Shown here: positions 8,186 through 16,254 of the stretch, in pieces
Numbering within the stretch: position 1 is the stretch's first letter
Layout of the letters: the number at the start of each line of letters is the position of its first letter
Program-made: the position numbers and the translations under genes
Notes under the pieces: model-generated
Database searches by the model: none
Seen by the model: the letters and a program-made list of their open reading frames with translations, nothing else
What the model was told of the DNA's origin: nothing
Source: Gammaproteobacteria bacterium
Lineage (GTDB): Bacteria > Pseudomonadota > Gammaproteobacteria > Pseudomonadales > Azotimanducaceae
Assembly: GCA_009837185.1 (NCBI GenBank)
Contig: VXUA01000083.1
Coordinates: 120,371 to 184,370 of the forward strand
Reading direction: 5' to 3'
DNA: 64,000 bases

Positions 8186-10275
8186 CAACAACTATCGCGC
8201 TAGTCGGAAATCCTAACAGCGGCAAAACGACACTTTTCAATTTACTGACCGGTGGAGTACAAAGAACCGGGAACTGGTCAGGTGTAACGGTCGAAAAGAA
8301 GATTGGTAGAGCACGTTACGGCAAATCCTCAGCTGACATCGTAGACTTGCCAGGCTTGTACGACCTAAGGCAACCAGAAAGCACGGACAAAATCGACGAA
8401 ACGATTACGCGTACGTATTTACAACAACGGCGCGCCGAGGCAATTGTCAACGTAGTAGATGCGACGACTTTAGCTCGTGGATTATTCCTTACGACACAAT
8501 TACGTGAACTTGAAACACCAATGGTAATGGTGCTTACCATGGCTGACATAGCAAAGAAACAGACGCTTGAACTAGATTGTTCCGCACTCAGTACTCAACT
8601 CGGGTGTCCCGTAGTTCTAATCGACGCGACTCAAACCAAATCTCGAAGAGTCTTGTCGGATGCGATTGAAACAGCGTTAACCACGAAGTCAGAAAAACAA
8701 TTTGACATTTCCAATAGGTATCAATTCGTGGACGGTTTACTCGACGCGATTGCAAATAGGACAAGTCAAGCTAATCATCTCACTCAATATGTCGATTCAT
8801 TGTTGTTAAATCGATTCCTAGCCATTCCGATTTTTTTGGTCGTGATGTATCTGATGTTCTTTTTCTCGATCAACGTAGGATCGGTGTTTATAGACTTTTT
8901 TGACATCATGGGGGGGATGGTCTTTGTTGAAACCCCGCGACTCCTACTGCAATCAATTGGTAGTCCGTCTTGGCTTACAGCATTAATCTCCGACGGTGTT
9001 GGTGGTGGCATGCAACTTGTTGGCACGTTTTTGCCTGTAATTGGGGCGTTATTCCTATTCTTGTCATTTCTCGAAGACTCCGGATATATGGGGCGCGTTG
9101 CGTTCATTTTGGATCGGCCGCTGCGCGCGTTTGGCTTACCCGGTAAAGCGTTAGTCCCCTTAATTGTTGGTTTTGGGTGTAACGTTCCTAGTGTGATGAG
9201 CACCCGTGGCTTAGATAGTAAACCTGATCGAATATTGACCACGATTATGGCACCTTTCATGTCATGTGGAGCGCGCTTAACTGTGTATGTCCTTTTCGTC
9301 TCTGCGTTTTTTCCAAATCATGGTCAAAACTTAGTCTTTCTGTTGTACCTGATAGGGATCATCGTTGCTTTAGGAACCACATGGATGGTGAAAAGCCAAC
9401 TGACAAATCCATCTTCAAGCGCGTTCTCACAGGAACTGCCGAAATATCACTTACCAAACTGGCGAAACTTGATGAAGCACACATGGCACCGACTTAAAGA
9501 CTTTGTTCTACGCGCTGGACGTGCAATCGTGTTGGTTGTGGTCGTCCTAAATTTTGTCAGTTCTGTTGGAACGGACGGTTCTTTTGGGAACGAGAATAGT
9601 GAACAGTCATTACTTGCCGAAATAGGTCGAACGATTACTCCTGTGTTTGCGCCTATGGGTATAGACGAAGAAAACTGGCCTGCGACAGTGGGGATATTTA
9701 CTGGCTTCTTTGCGAAGGAAGTCGTAGTCGGGACATTGGATGCACTATATACGCCGGATAAAAGCAATAATGAGGTGTTTGACTATGGAACAACGGCGAC
9801 CGCCGCAGTGGTTTCTATACCGCAAAATTTGCATGCTCTCGGCGCGTCATTGTGGGATCCTCTCGGTTTGAAGATGGATCAAGCTGATACTTTGGAAGGA
9901 CAAGCAGCGCAGAATGATGTTGACATCAACACTGTGCTAGCGATGCAAGCATTGTTCGACGGAAAATTAGGGGCGTTTAGCTACCTAGTGTTTCTTTTGC
10001 TTTACGTTCCTTGCGTCGCCACAATCGGAGTGATCTTAAGGGAACAAGGTAAGTATTGGGCAACTTTTAGTGTCGTCTGGAGTGTAACAATAGCGTACAC
10101 TATGGCTGTTTGTGTCTATCAGGTAGGACAAATTGGAACACAACCCCTTATAGCATCAGGGTGGATAACAAGCATGGTCGCCGTCGCGGTGATCTGCATG
10201 TCGTTGCTGAAATGGTGGGGACGTCGTGCAGTACCAACTTCGAAACACTTAATCGACATAGTTCAACTCGACTAG
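8182..10275 (+). CDS. feoB: Ferrous iron transporter FeoB with an altered G4 motif
   Basis: Inner-membrane Fe2+ transporter of 697 aa with an N-terminal GTPase domain, a helical spacer and a polytopic membrane domain. The GTG at 8182, overlapping the feoA stop (GTGA), is preferred to an ATG at 8155. G1 is GNPNSGKT (residues 9-16) and G3 is DLPGLYDL. G4 reads TMAD at 119-122, where FeoB proteins normally have NxxD; the base-specific Asn is replaced by Thr (codon ACC, one change from AAC). The Gate motifs around GFGCNVPSVMSTR and FMSCGARLTVY are intact. Confidence 0.93.
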   Translation: MTTTIALVGNPNSGKTTLFNLLTGGVQRTGNWSGVTVEKKIGRARYGKSSADIVDLPGLYDLRQPESTDKIDETITRTYLQQRRAEAIVNVVDATTLARGLFLTTQLRELETPMVMVLTMADIAKKQTLELDCSALSTQLGCPVVLIDATQTKSRRVLSDAIETALTTKSEKQFDISNRYQFVDGLLDAIANRTSQANHLTQYVDSLLLNRFLAIPIFLVVMYLMFFFSINVGSVFIDFFDIMGGMVFVETPRLLLQSIGSPSWLTALISDGVGGGMQLVGTFLPVIGALFLFLSFLEDSGYMGRVAFILDRPLRAFGLPGKALVPLIVGFGCNVPSVMSTRGLDSKPDRILTTIMAPFMSCGARLTVYVLFVSAFFPNHGQNLVFLLYLIGIIVALGTTWMVKSQLTNPSSSAFSQELPKYHLPNWRNLMKHTWHRLKDFVLRAGRAIVLVVVVLNFVSSVGTDGSFGNENSEQSLLAEIGRTITPVFAPMGIDEENWPATVGIFTGFFAKEVVVGTLDALYTPDKSNNEVFDYGTTATAAVVSIPQNLHALGASLWDPLGLKMDQADTLEGQAAQNDVDINTVLAMQALFDGKLGAFSYLVFLLLYVPCVATIGVILREQGKYWATFSVVWSVTIAYTMAVCVYQVGQIGTQPLIASGWITSMVAVAVICMSLLKWWGRRAVPTSKHLIDIVQLD

Positions 10276-10375
10276 TCAATCTACTACAGAGACTTGTTGG
10301 TGAACAACACCTCAATTTGTCCTCGGCACTTATAACGTACTATCTATCCGCATGCTAGTCAATACGAGCGAAAGA

Positions 10376-10849
10376 CTATTCGTGCATTTGTTGTTCTAAA
10401 TAACTTTCAACACCTATGCGCTTGATGAGATCCAATTGAGTTTCGATCCAATCAACGTGTTCTTCCTCATTTTCCAAGATGCTCGCGAAAAGGTCTCGTG
10501 ACACGAAGTCTCTAACTGATTCGCAGAATTCGATACCGTCGCGTAAATCCTGAAGTGCCTGCATTTCGAGTTCTAAGTCGCACCTTAGCATCTCTTCTGG
10601 TCGTTCTCCGATTCTCAAGTGTCCAAGTTCTTGCAAGTTCGGTACTCCCTCCAGCAACAAGATACGCTGAACCAACATGTCGGCATGTTTCATTTCTTCG
10701 ACGGATTCTTCGTATTCATGGTGCGCGAGTCGGTTCAGTCCGAAATCTTTCAGCATTCGCGAGTGAAGAAAATACTGGTTTATCGCAGTAAGTTCATTTT
10801 TCAAGACCGTGTTCAAGTGAACAAAGATTTGTGGATCTTGTACTTGCAT
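10376..10849 (-). CDS. bfr: Bacterioferritin
   Basis: A 157-aa haem-containing ferritin that forms a 24-subunit cage, oxidises Fe2+ and stores ferric iron. The ferroxidase ligands are Glu19, the Glu residues in EEMKHAD (51-52) and EEEHVDW near the end. Met53 in that motif is the haem axial ligand, and Tyr26 is conserved. It is divergent from bfd, which encodes the ferredoxin that releases its iron; the 140-bp gap between them carries both promoters and the Fur palindrome. Confidence 0.95.
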   Translation of the reverse strand: MQVQDPQIFVHLNTVLKNELTAINQYFLHSRMLKDFGLNRLAHHEYEESVEEMKHADMLVQRILLLEGVPNLQELGHLRIGERPEEMLRCDLELEMQALQDLRDGIEFCESVRDFVSRDLFASILENEEEHVDWIETQLDLIKRIGVESYLEQQMHE

Positions 10850-10952
10850 AGTTCTGTTCTCAATGTTCTATAGGTTATATAGTTTACTTATTTTGTATTT
10901 CCAAACAAAAAACAACAAAGTTGTTTGTTCTAACGGTGTCTAACTTATTGAA

Positions 10953-10983
10953 ATTGTAAATAATAATCATTATTATTTACAAT
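10953..10983. promoter_or_regulatory. 31-bp perfect palindrome with Fur-type repeats and the bfd -10 element
   Basis: Two perfect 15-base arms (starting ATTGTAAATAATAAT) flank a single central C at 10968. The core contains overlapping AATAATAATCATTATTATT, a Fur-type array, though it is farther from consensus than the feoA box. TTGTAA (10954-10959) and TACAAT (10978-10983) could be the -35 and -10 elements of bfd. The -10 hexamer ends exactly six bases before the bfd ATG, which again predicts a leaderless mRNA. Confidence 0.7.
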
Positions 10984-10989
10984 AGTATT

Positions 10990-11205
10990 ATGTATGTATG
11001 TCTTTGTAGCGCGGTAACAACTGATCAGATAATTCAATGCGTACGATCGGGTTGCAAAGACCTTGACGCCGTCACAAAACAACTAGGGGCTGGATTGAAC
11101 TGCGGCTCATGTATTTACATGATCTCAGACCTAATCGCGAAAACCGAATCGCAAGACTGCTCTCGAGCGGTAGACTCCGACCGTTTCGAACCTGACGACA
11201 TCTAG
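10990..11205 (+). CDS. bfd: Bacterioferritin-associated ferredoxin
   Basis: A 71-aa [2Fe-2S] protein that binds bacterioferritin and reduces its core to mobilise iron. Ligand cysteines are Cys4, Cys6, Cys38 and Cys41 (VCLC and CGSC), as in E. coli Bfd. The acidic tail is slightly longer than usual. There is no Shine-Dalgarno sequence, and the ATG lies six bases after a TACAAT hexamer in the operator palindrome. Iron-starvation induction by Fur is expected, opposite to storage by bfr. Confidence 0.92.
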   Translation: MYVCLCSAVTTDQIIQCVRSGCKDLDAVTKQLGAGLNCGSCIYMISDLIAKTESQDCSRAVDSDRFEPDDI

Positions 11206-11206
11206 C

Positions 11207-12085
11207 TCATTGTTCGTGTTCTAGCTCGTGCTTAATAGATAAGTGTCGTGCCGCTTTGACTTCATTGCCGAGTTGATCGTATATACGAGCCAAATTGTGA
11301 TGTGCCATGGCCATATTTGGAGCGCGTTGATAATAACGGACTGCTAGATCAAACTCATCCAACATATCAAACAACGTTCCGAGGTTGTAATTTGCTAACT
11401 CGTTCTCGGGTCGAAGTTGTAAGACTTTTTCGTATAGTTTCTTTGCATCTCGAAACTTGTCATCAAGCTGAAGTAAACGACCGAGATTAATGTAGGCATC
11501 AATATTGTTTTCATCGAGTCCGATCGCGTTTCGATAAGCACTACGCGCTCGTACGTTTTCGTTGAGTGCTTCGAACTGAATTCCTAGATTGAACCAGTCA
11601 TCGCTCGTCAATTCATCACTATCTAGGATGCGTTCTAACTCCGTTTCCGATAGCGTTGCGGCGAAGGAGTGAGTCGGAGGCGTATCTGAATGCAATGGAA
11701 ATTGCAAGACATTTGAACGTTCTCCTTCGTAATCCATGTCAAAATTCAAAAATGTTTGTCCCGAGAGGACGTGTTGATACGTTCCTTCCACCTGAATCGC
11801 CAAGTAAGGACCGATAGTGGTTACGTTCAATGCAGAGAGCGGTTGATCTAGGGTTCTGTTCGCTTGAATATCACACAACTGTCGAAGAACCGACGAAAAG
11901 GAACAATGTGAAGAAATCAACTGCCCGATCTTCCTCAATGTGAGAATATCCTGAAAGGGCAGTTGCTCCGACCGATCGTGCTGTCTTTTCAACGGACTAA
12001 TGAGTCCTTGTCGGGCAACACTATGAATTTGGCGCTCGGTTAAACCACTGATTCGTTCAATCTCGTGAATATCAAAAGCAGTCAT
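11207..12085 (-). CDS. MerR-type HTH protein fused to TPR repeats
   Basis: A 292-aa protein. Residues 5 to about 70 resemble a MerR winged helix: EIERISGLTERQIHSVARQGLISP, then a LTLRKIGQLI helix. A middle linker of about 90 residues precedes four or five tetratricopeptide repeats (from about residue 160; NLGIQFEALN, NLGRLLQLD, YNLGTLFDMLD, HHNLARIYDQLG). This is a DNA-binding domain with a protein-interaction tail and no visible ligand domain. The gene is convergent with bfd, with stop codons almost touching. Target genes are unknown. Confidence 0.7.
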   Translation of the reverse strand: MTAFDIHEIERISGLTERQIHSVARQGLISPLKRQHDRSEQLPFQDILTLRKIGQLISSHCSFSSVLRQLCDIQANRTLDQPLSALNVTTIGPYLAIQVEGTYQHVLSGQTFLNFDMDYEGERSNVLQFPLHSDTPPTHSFAATLSETELERILDSDELTSDDWFNLGIQFEALNENVRARSAYRNAIGLDENNIDAYINLGRLLQLDDKFRDAKKLYEKVLQLRPENELANYNLGTLFDMLDEFDLAVRYYQRAPNMAMAHHNLARIYDQLGNEVKAARHLSIKHELEHEQ

Positions 12086-12326
12086 ATATCTATTCGATGG
12101 TATTTACCGAAAGCCAAAGCTCCAATTCCTATTTACCTCTATCGTAGACAAGGAAATTTTAGTGCTACGACGTTAAGCTTAGACGTGTTTGATCAATAAA
12201 TTAAACAACCAAAAACCCGTTATCGTAAGGTTTGGTATTAGACTCCCGTTAGATCTGAATCAATTAGAAACATCAAGAAGCAACAACATCTGAAACGTAG
12301 CTCCGTCAACCTGCCGATGAAGTGAA

Positions 12327-13259
12327 CTAATTGAACTCTGAAGTGCTCAAATGGCTCTTACATCTCTCCAAAGTTTCGCTCAGCTGAGCTTCAATGTCTT
12401 GCGCTTGACGAATATAGTCTGCACGTTCTGGATCCGAAATCTCTTTATTCGCAGCTTTGGTGACTAGATTTGCTACAGAGGTGAACCGTTTGCCGATTTC
12501 CTCTCCCAAATCGATATCACTAATCCACTGTTCGGCATAGTACTCGCCAGCTTGTCGCCGAGACTCGCCCCAAACCATACTGCTCCACCAATGTCCATGT
12601 TTGTCATAAGACCCTGACTCTAATTTTGTCGCCCATTGCTTCCAAGCATTGGGTCCAAAGTAGTACTCTGAATCCTGCGGTTGTTCCGTAAATTCGTAGA
12701 AAAGAACACCACTTTCCAATGCGTTTAGCAATCGCTTTGATCGTGACGAAACAGCAGTTGGAGAAATAGTAAACCAAGCTGTACCAGGAAAGTGCTTCCC
12801 TGCGATTAGGTCAGCAAACGACAGGTCAGGAACGCATGTTGGCACATCTGGTCCCCACGGCATCGCAAAAACCAACTTCTGTGCATCTCGACGACAGAGT
12901 AACTGAAACTCAAATCCCACCATGCAGAGGATGGAATCCTTATCGAGACTACAAATTTGGTCCAACATGTGCTTACGATGCTCAGACGATTTACAGTCGA
13001 ATGGACTGTGTAACCAATTCACGCGGAGTCCCAGTGACTCTATGTTGTTTGCAATTGGTCTATGATTCCAACAGTACGGACCGCACGGCTTAAGATCGCG
13101 TTGAATGTTGATCGCGGCATAGTAGCCAGATTCAACAAACAACACTGGGGGTGAGTATCTCAAACCAAAGTACTCCGCCGCGCCAGCGATTGCACTCATA
13201 TAGGTCGAATTCCAATTTGGTTGTGATAGATCGTAGCGCAATTCAATAATACGGTTCAA
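12327..13259 (-). CDS. Unknown protein, possibly related to BtrH-type cysteine-peptidase-like proteins
   Basis: A 310-aa soluble protein that starts with TTG at 13259 behind a good GGGAG Shine-Dalgarno sequence. The blocks AAEYFGLRYSPPVLF, ESGYYAAINI and CGPYCWNHRPIANNIESLGL recall proteins with a butirosin-H-like (papain-like fold) N-terminal domain, where a small-molecule acyl transfer or peptidase role is proposed. No catalytic set can be assigned. A 240-bp gap without an evident gene separates it from the MerR-TPR gene. This is a weak fold-level resemblance only. Confidence 0.4.
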   Translation of the reverse strand: MNRIIELRYDLSQPNWNSTYMSAIAGAAEYFGLRYSPPVLFVESGYYAAINIQRDLKPCGPYCWNHRPIANNIESLGLRVNWLHSPFDCKSSEHRKHMLDQICSLDKDSILCMVGFEFQLLCRRDAQKLVFAMPWGPDVPTCVPDLSFADLIAGKHFPGTAWFTISPTAVSSRSKRLLNALESGVLFYEFTEQPQDSEYYFGPNAWKQWATKLESGSYDKHGHWWSSMVWGESRRQAGEYYAEQWISDIDLGEEIGKRFTSVANLVTKAANKEISDPERADYIRQAQDIEAQLSETLERCKSHLSTSEFN

Positions 13260-13369
13260 CTAATACTCCCAATGTGTGTGTATGTGAAAATCGCCGGGAA
13301 GTTTCCTTCCGAAAGTGTTTACTTAGCAACGATCGGGACGCAACGAAGATTAACCTTACGCAGCAGACA

Positions 13370-13966
13370 TTACTCTACACGCTTGGAAGTCAGACCTCGT
13401 TCCAACTGCAGCAGTTGCACTTTCGTAATTTTCTCTAGCGAAGGGACTCGACAGCTAGCATGCGACAAAGCTTGACCTCCTAGACCACTATCGAGGGGCA
13501 AAATATCGTCATTGACACAGAGTCGCCCAGCGTTCCCGTTATGCATGCTGAATGTTAGAGAACCATTTTTTTGAAGTCCCGGGCACTTTTGCTCAAACTG
13601 TATCAGGTAAAGTTCGTCTGACTGTCGCATTTCAAAAGAAACAAACCTTTGGCTCAAAACTTGATAGTGTCGCATTTGCCGAATCTGAATGCAACGAGTA
13701 TCGTCAGAGTATTCACGGTCGCTTTCGTCGCTCTTTTCTAAAAGCTGTTGAAACTTCCGAAGTCTTTCGAGTAACTCTTCGTCTGCATCTGGTTTTTCGT
13801 CTTCCTTCGTCTCTTCTTGTTCGCGTGGCCTATCGTCGTTTGTTGAATGATCCTCTTCGTCTGAAGGCTCATTTGCAGATGAGACGTATGCTACGCCGAT
13901 GCAGATAAGAACGCACACGACTAGCACACGCAAAAAGACTGACATGTTGCGCGAGGGATTTGTCAC
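13370..13966 (-). CDS. Secreted protein of unknown function (DUF6491-like C-terminus)
   Basis: A 198-aa reading frame from a GTG at 13966; the ATG at 13945 (191 aa) is the more likely start because it leads directly into a signal peptide. A very acidic linker (about residues 32-85) follows. The C-terminal part has CIQIRQMRHYQVL, FEQKCPGLQ, GRLCVNDDI and a final Cys before RVPSLEKI. This cysteine spacing resembles small secreted proteins of the DUF6491 type. Function is unknown. Confidence 0.5.
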   Translation of the reverse strand: MTNPSRNMSVFLRVLVVCVLICIGVAYVSSANEPSDEEDHSTNDDRPREQEETKEDEKPDADEELLERLRKFQQLLEKSDESDREYSDDTRCIQIRQMRHYQVLSQRFVSFEMRQSDELYLIQFEQKCPGLQKNGSLTFSMHNGNAGRLCVNDDILPLDSGLGGQALSHASCRVPSLEKITKVQLLQLERGLTSKRVE

Positions 13967-14058
13967 CTACAGACCGGAATCAACGTTGGAATAAGAGCTT
14001 TCACTTCTCGTATATTAGACAGGAAACCATATTCTTAGTTCCTATGAATGAAGTATAA

Positions 14059-14085
14059 GGGAATTCCGTAGATAACTTGACAAGC
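14059..14085 (+). repeat. Left copy of 27-bp imperfect inverted repeat bounding the accessory island
   Basis: It starts GGGAATTCCGTAGATAAC and ends TTGACAAGC. The reverse complement recurs at 17245-17271 with one mismatch (position 5, A versus C). It overlaps the predicted left boundary of the tnpB element. Confidence 0.85.
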
Positions 14086-15261
14086 ACGAGAATATTGTTG
14101 AATGGTATATATAACAACAGTATGTATAACCGTTCAATACGATATCGACTCTATCCCTTGACGTCGGACAAAGCTAACCTCTTGAAACAGTGCTTGGGAG
14201 CTACTCGGTACGTGTGGAACTATTTCTTAGCAGAAAATCAAAGAATAATGGAGGCTTATCGCGCTGACCCGTCTAACCCGCGGCCGAATACGAAGTTCTT
14301 TTCGCTGGGCAAGAAGTTTACCCAACTGCGGCGAACCAAGGACTGGTTGGGTGAGTTGCCTTTCAATCCCATTCGCTACGTGTTGAAATACCAAGCCGAC
14401 GCGTGGCAGCAATGTTTCCGTTCTGGCAAAGGGTTTCCGAAGTTCAAGAGTCGATGGTACGACACGGATTCGGTTACTTTTCCCACTGGTAGTTTTAAGC
14501 TCAATGGTCGATCATTGCACCTCGAGAAAATCGGTCAAGTAGTCATCAGCGATGACAATCCGTACGCGGACAGTGAGCCGGTATCCGTGGTAATACGAGA
14601 AGAGTGCCGGAAGTTCTATGCTACGGTTTGTTATGCCGTGGAACACAACCAGAATGGTGAAGTCCTAGGAATCGATCGAAATGTGGGACAGTTTACTACG
14701 AGCGAGGGCGAAATCAGATATTTGCCGGATCTGAGCAAGTTAGAGTCGAGGCGTCACCGCTATCAGCGCATGATGGCCAGACGACAGCAACCAGACCGCA
14801 AAAAAGAAATCAAGCCTTCGCATCGATATTTGAAAGCCAAGCAGTTAGCTGCGAAGACCAGTCACAAGATCGCTCATATTCGTAATGACTGGCAACATCA
14901 AGAATCAAGACGGATTGCCGATCATTTTCAGTTTGTGGTGATGGAGAGTCTCAACACGCAGGGGATGACTCGATCCGCGAAGGGTACGATCGAGCAACTA
15001 GGCAAGCATGTTCGAGCGAAGTCTGGTCTCAATCGATCGATCCTCGCTACCGGATGGTCGAGCTTCAAGTTAAAGCTCGCGTATAAAGCGGAGCTGATTG
15101 AAGTGGAGCCCAAACATACAAGTCAGAAATGCCACCAATGTGGACACATCGAAAAAGAGAACCGCAAGACGCAATCAAAATTTGAGTGCGTGAGTTGTGG
15201 ATATTCGGGTAATGCAGACATCAACGCTACATTAAATAGGGGATTATAGACTTTACTTGAC
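14082..15261 (+). mobile_element. Candidate non-autonomous IS200/IS605-group element carrying only tnpB
   Basis: The nine-base direct repeat ACTTGACAA occurs just before tnpB (14075-14083) and 6 bp after its stop (15255-15263). IS605-type elements insert next to a short target such as TTGAY and have no terminal inverted repeats, so TTGAC at both edges may mark the element ends. No tnpA transposase gene is present. The boundaries are inferred, not proven. Confidence 0.45.
14122..15249 (+). CDS. tnpB: TnpB, RNA-guided RuvC-like endonuclease of IS200/IS605 elements
   Basis: A 375-aa OrfB/TnpB protein; the ATG at 14122 fits the usual family start (YNRSIRYRLYPL). The RuvC triad is complete: Asp185 in GIDRNVG, Glu275 in VMESLN and Asp366 in GNADINATLN. 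The zinc finger is CHQCGH ... CVSCGY. TnpB proteins are the ancestors of Cas12 and cut DNA guided by an omega RNA made from the element's right end, favouring element retention. All key residues are intact, so an active nuclease is plausible. The omega RNA would overlap the 3' end of this gene. Confidence 0.9.
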   Translation: MYNRSIRYRLYPLTSDKANLLKQCLGATRYVWNYFLAENQRIMEAYRADPSNPRPNTKFFSLGKKFTQLRRTKDWLGELPFNPIRYVLKYQADAWQQCFRSGKGFPKFKSRWYDTDSVTFPTGSFKLNGRSLHLEKIGQVVISDDNPYADSEPVSVVIREECRKFYATVCYAVEHNQNGEVLGIDRNVGQFTTSEGEIRYLPDLSKLESRRHRYQRMMARRQQPDRKKEIKPSHRYLKAKQLAAKTSHKIAHIRNDWQHQESRRIADHFQFVVMESLNTQGMTRSAKGTIEQLGKHVRAKSGLNRSILATGWSSFKLKLAYKAELIEVEPKHTSQKCHQCGHIEKENRKTQSKFECVSCGYSGNADINATLNRGL

Positions 15262-15320
15262 AAAACAATCGGTCTAACGCTTTGCGTCCTTCACTACTGT
15301 ATTTACAAGATTGAGATAAG

Positions 15321-15344
15321 AAAAAGCCCACAACGAAGTGGGCT
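15321..15344 (-). terminator. Rho-independent terminator of the minus-strand mini-operon
   Basis: On the minus strand a 7-bp stem AGCCCAC/GTGGGCT with a 6-nt loop is followed by a TTTTT-type run (15321-15325). It lies 43 bp after the stop of the 50-aa membrane protein gene. Confidence 0.75.
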
Positions 15345-15386
15345 ATATCTCGACTCTTAAAGAGGCTGTTTTTTGTAGAAATGACT

Positions 15387-15539
15387 TTAACCGAAAAAAC
15401 CTAGAATATGGAAAAGCATAAGAGCACTGCTCCACCCTATAACACTACCGATTCCTATCAACATCCAATCGCGTTGTGTAATGCTCTTACACCGTTCAAT
15501 AACGGTTTTTTTCTTTGTTTCTTGAAATTTTAAAACCAT
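15387..15539 (-). CDS. Small membrane protein (50 aa)
   Basis: A short gene that starts with ATG at 15539 and overlaps the stop region of the upstream frame by 10 bp. The first 25 residues are basic (LKFQETKKK, RCKSITQRD). The rest is a single hydrophobic segment, WMLIGIGSVIGWSSALMLF, ending ILGFFG. Overlap with the previous gene and a terminator just downstream support it as real. It could be a small envelope modulator or a toxin-like peptide; nothing in the sequence decides. Confidence 0.5.
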   Translation of the reverse strand: MVLKFQETKKKTVIERCKSITQRDWMLIGIGSVIGWSSALMLFHILGFFG

Positions 15540-16254
15540 ATTTTGGGATCCCAATCGAATAAATGGAACTGTTTAAACTTTCCTTCGTTTCCTCGACCTG
15601 TAGTATTTACCATTTGTATACAGCTATAGGTCGTGTCGCGATAATCATAATTGAAGTAAAACTTATGCTGACCCCGAACCTCTTTCTTCGTTTTTCTATT
15701 TTCATGTTTTCCTGATTTACAGGTTTGACATTGATCTCTGAACTCGATGAGAAATGCATCTATTTCACTAGCTATACACTGTAGGTAGCTTTTTCCCTTC
15801 CCCTCTTTACGTTTACACTCTGTTTTACCAATCTGATCACCATGTCTGAGCATAAAATAGTTTGCTTTCTCGCGACATGCTGCACGTCTAATTCGATTGA
15901 TGCCTTTAACAACTAATTCGACAACAATAATCACCGCCAATACGATCAAAACCACAGTGCTAGCAATTCCCGCCAGTGCCCATATACTTCTGAGGACAAA
16001 ATACCAATCAATCCCAACATTAAGGCATGCTAAATCATACTCTATAGGTCGACTAGGATAAAACGGATTTAATCCCCAGTCCTCGCCTTCGAGATCAGGA
16101 ACGATACTGTCTACCGGTTCGGTAAGTAAATCCCCTCAAAGCTTTGTGCTTCTGTAGTCACAATCATTCCTGGATGAATGATTAAGAACGCGAGAGCTAA
16201 TGATAGCGTCGCGCCCAGTGTGAATTGTTTCAGTTTTCCTGAAATATTATACAT
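15530..16254 (-). pseudogene. Membrane protein gene disrupted by a single frameshift
   Basis: An ATG at 16254, behind a strong GGAGG, opens a signal- or TM-like N-terminus (FTLGATLSLALAFLIIHPG) that stops after 47 codons at 16111. The -1 frame is open from just upstream (about 16130) to 15530. It encodes a linker (PVDSIVPDLEGEDWGLNPF), a TM segment (STVVLIVLAVIIVVELVV) and a basic, cysteine-rich domain ending WDPKIWF. The frames join if the GGGG at about 16127-16130 had one more G, giving about 240 aa. Options are a real indel, a sequencing error in the G-run, or recoding; no standard slippery heptamer is present. The family is not recognised. Confidence 0.5.

Noticed and set aside
16111-16140. 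Programmed -1 frameshift site in the split membrane protein gene
   Set aside because: No X XXY YYZ heptamer is in the zero frame and no downstream pseudoknot is evident; an indel in the G-run is simpler.
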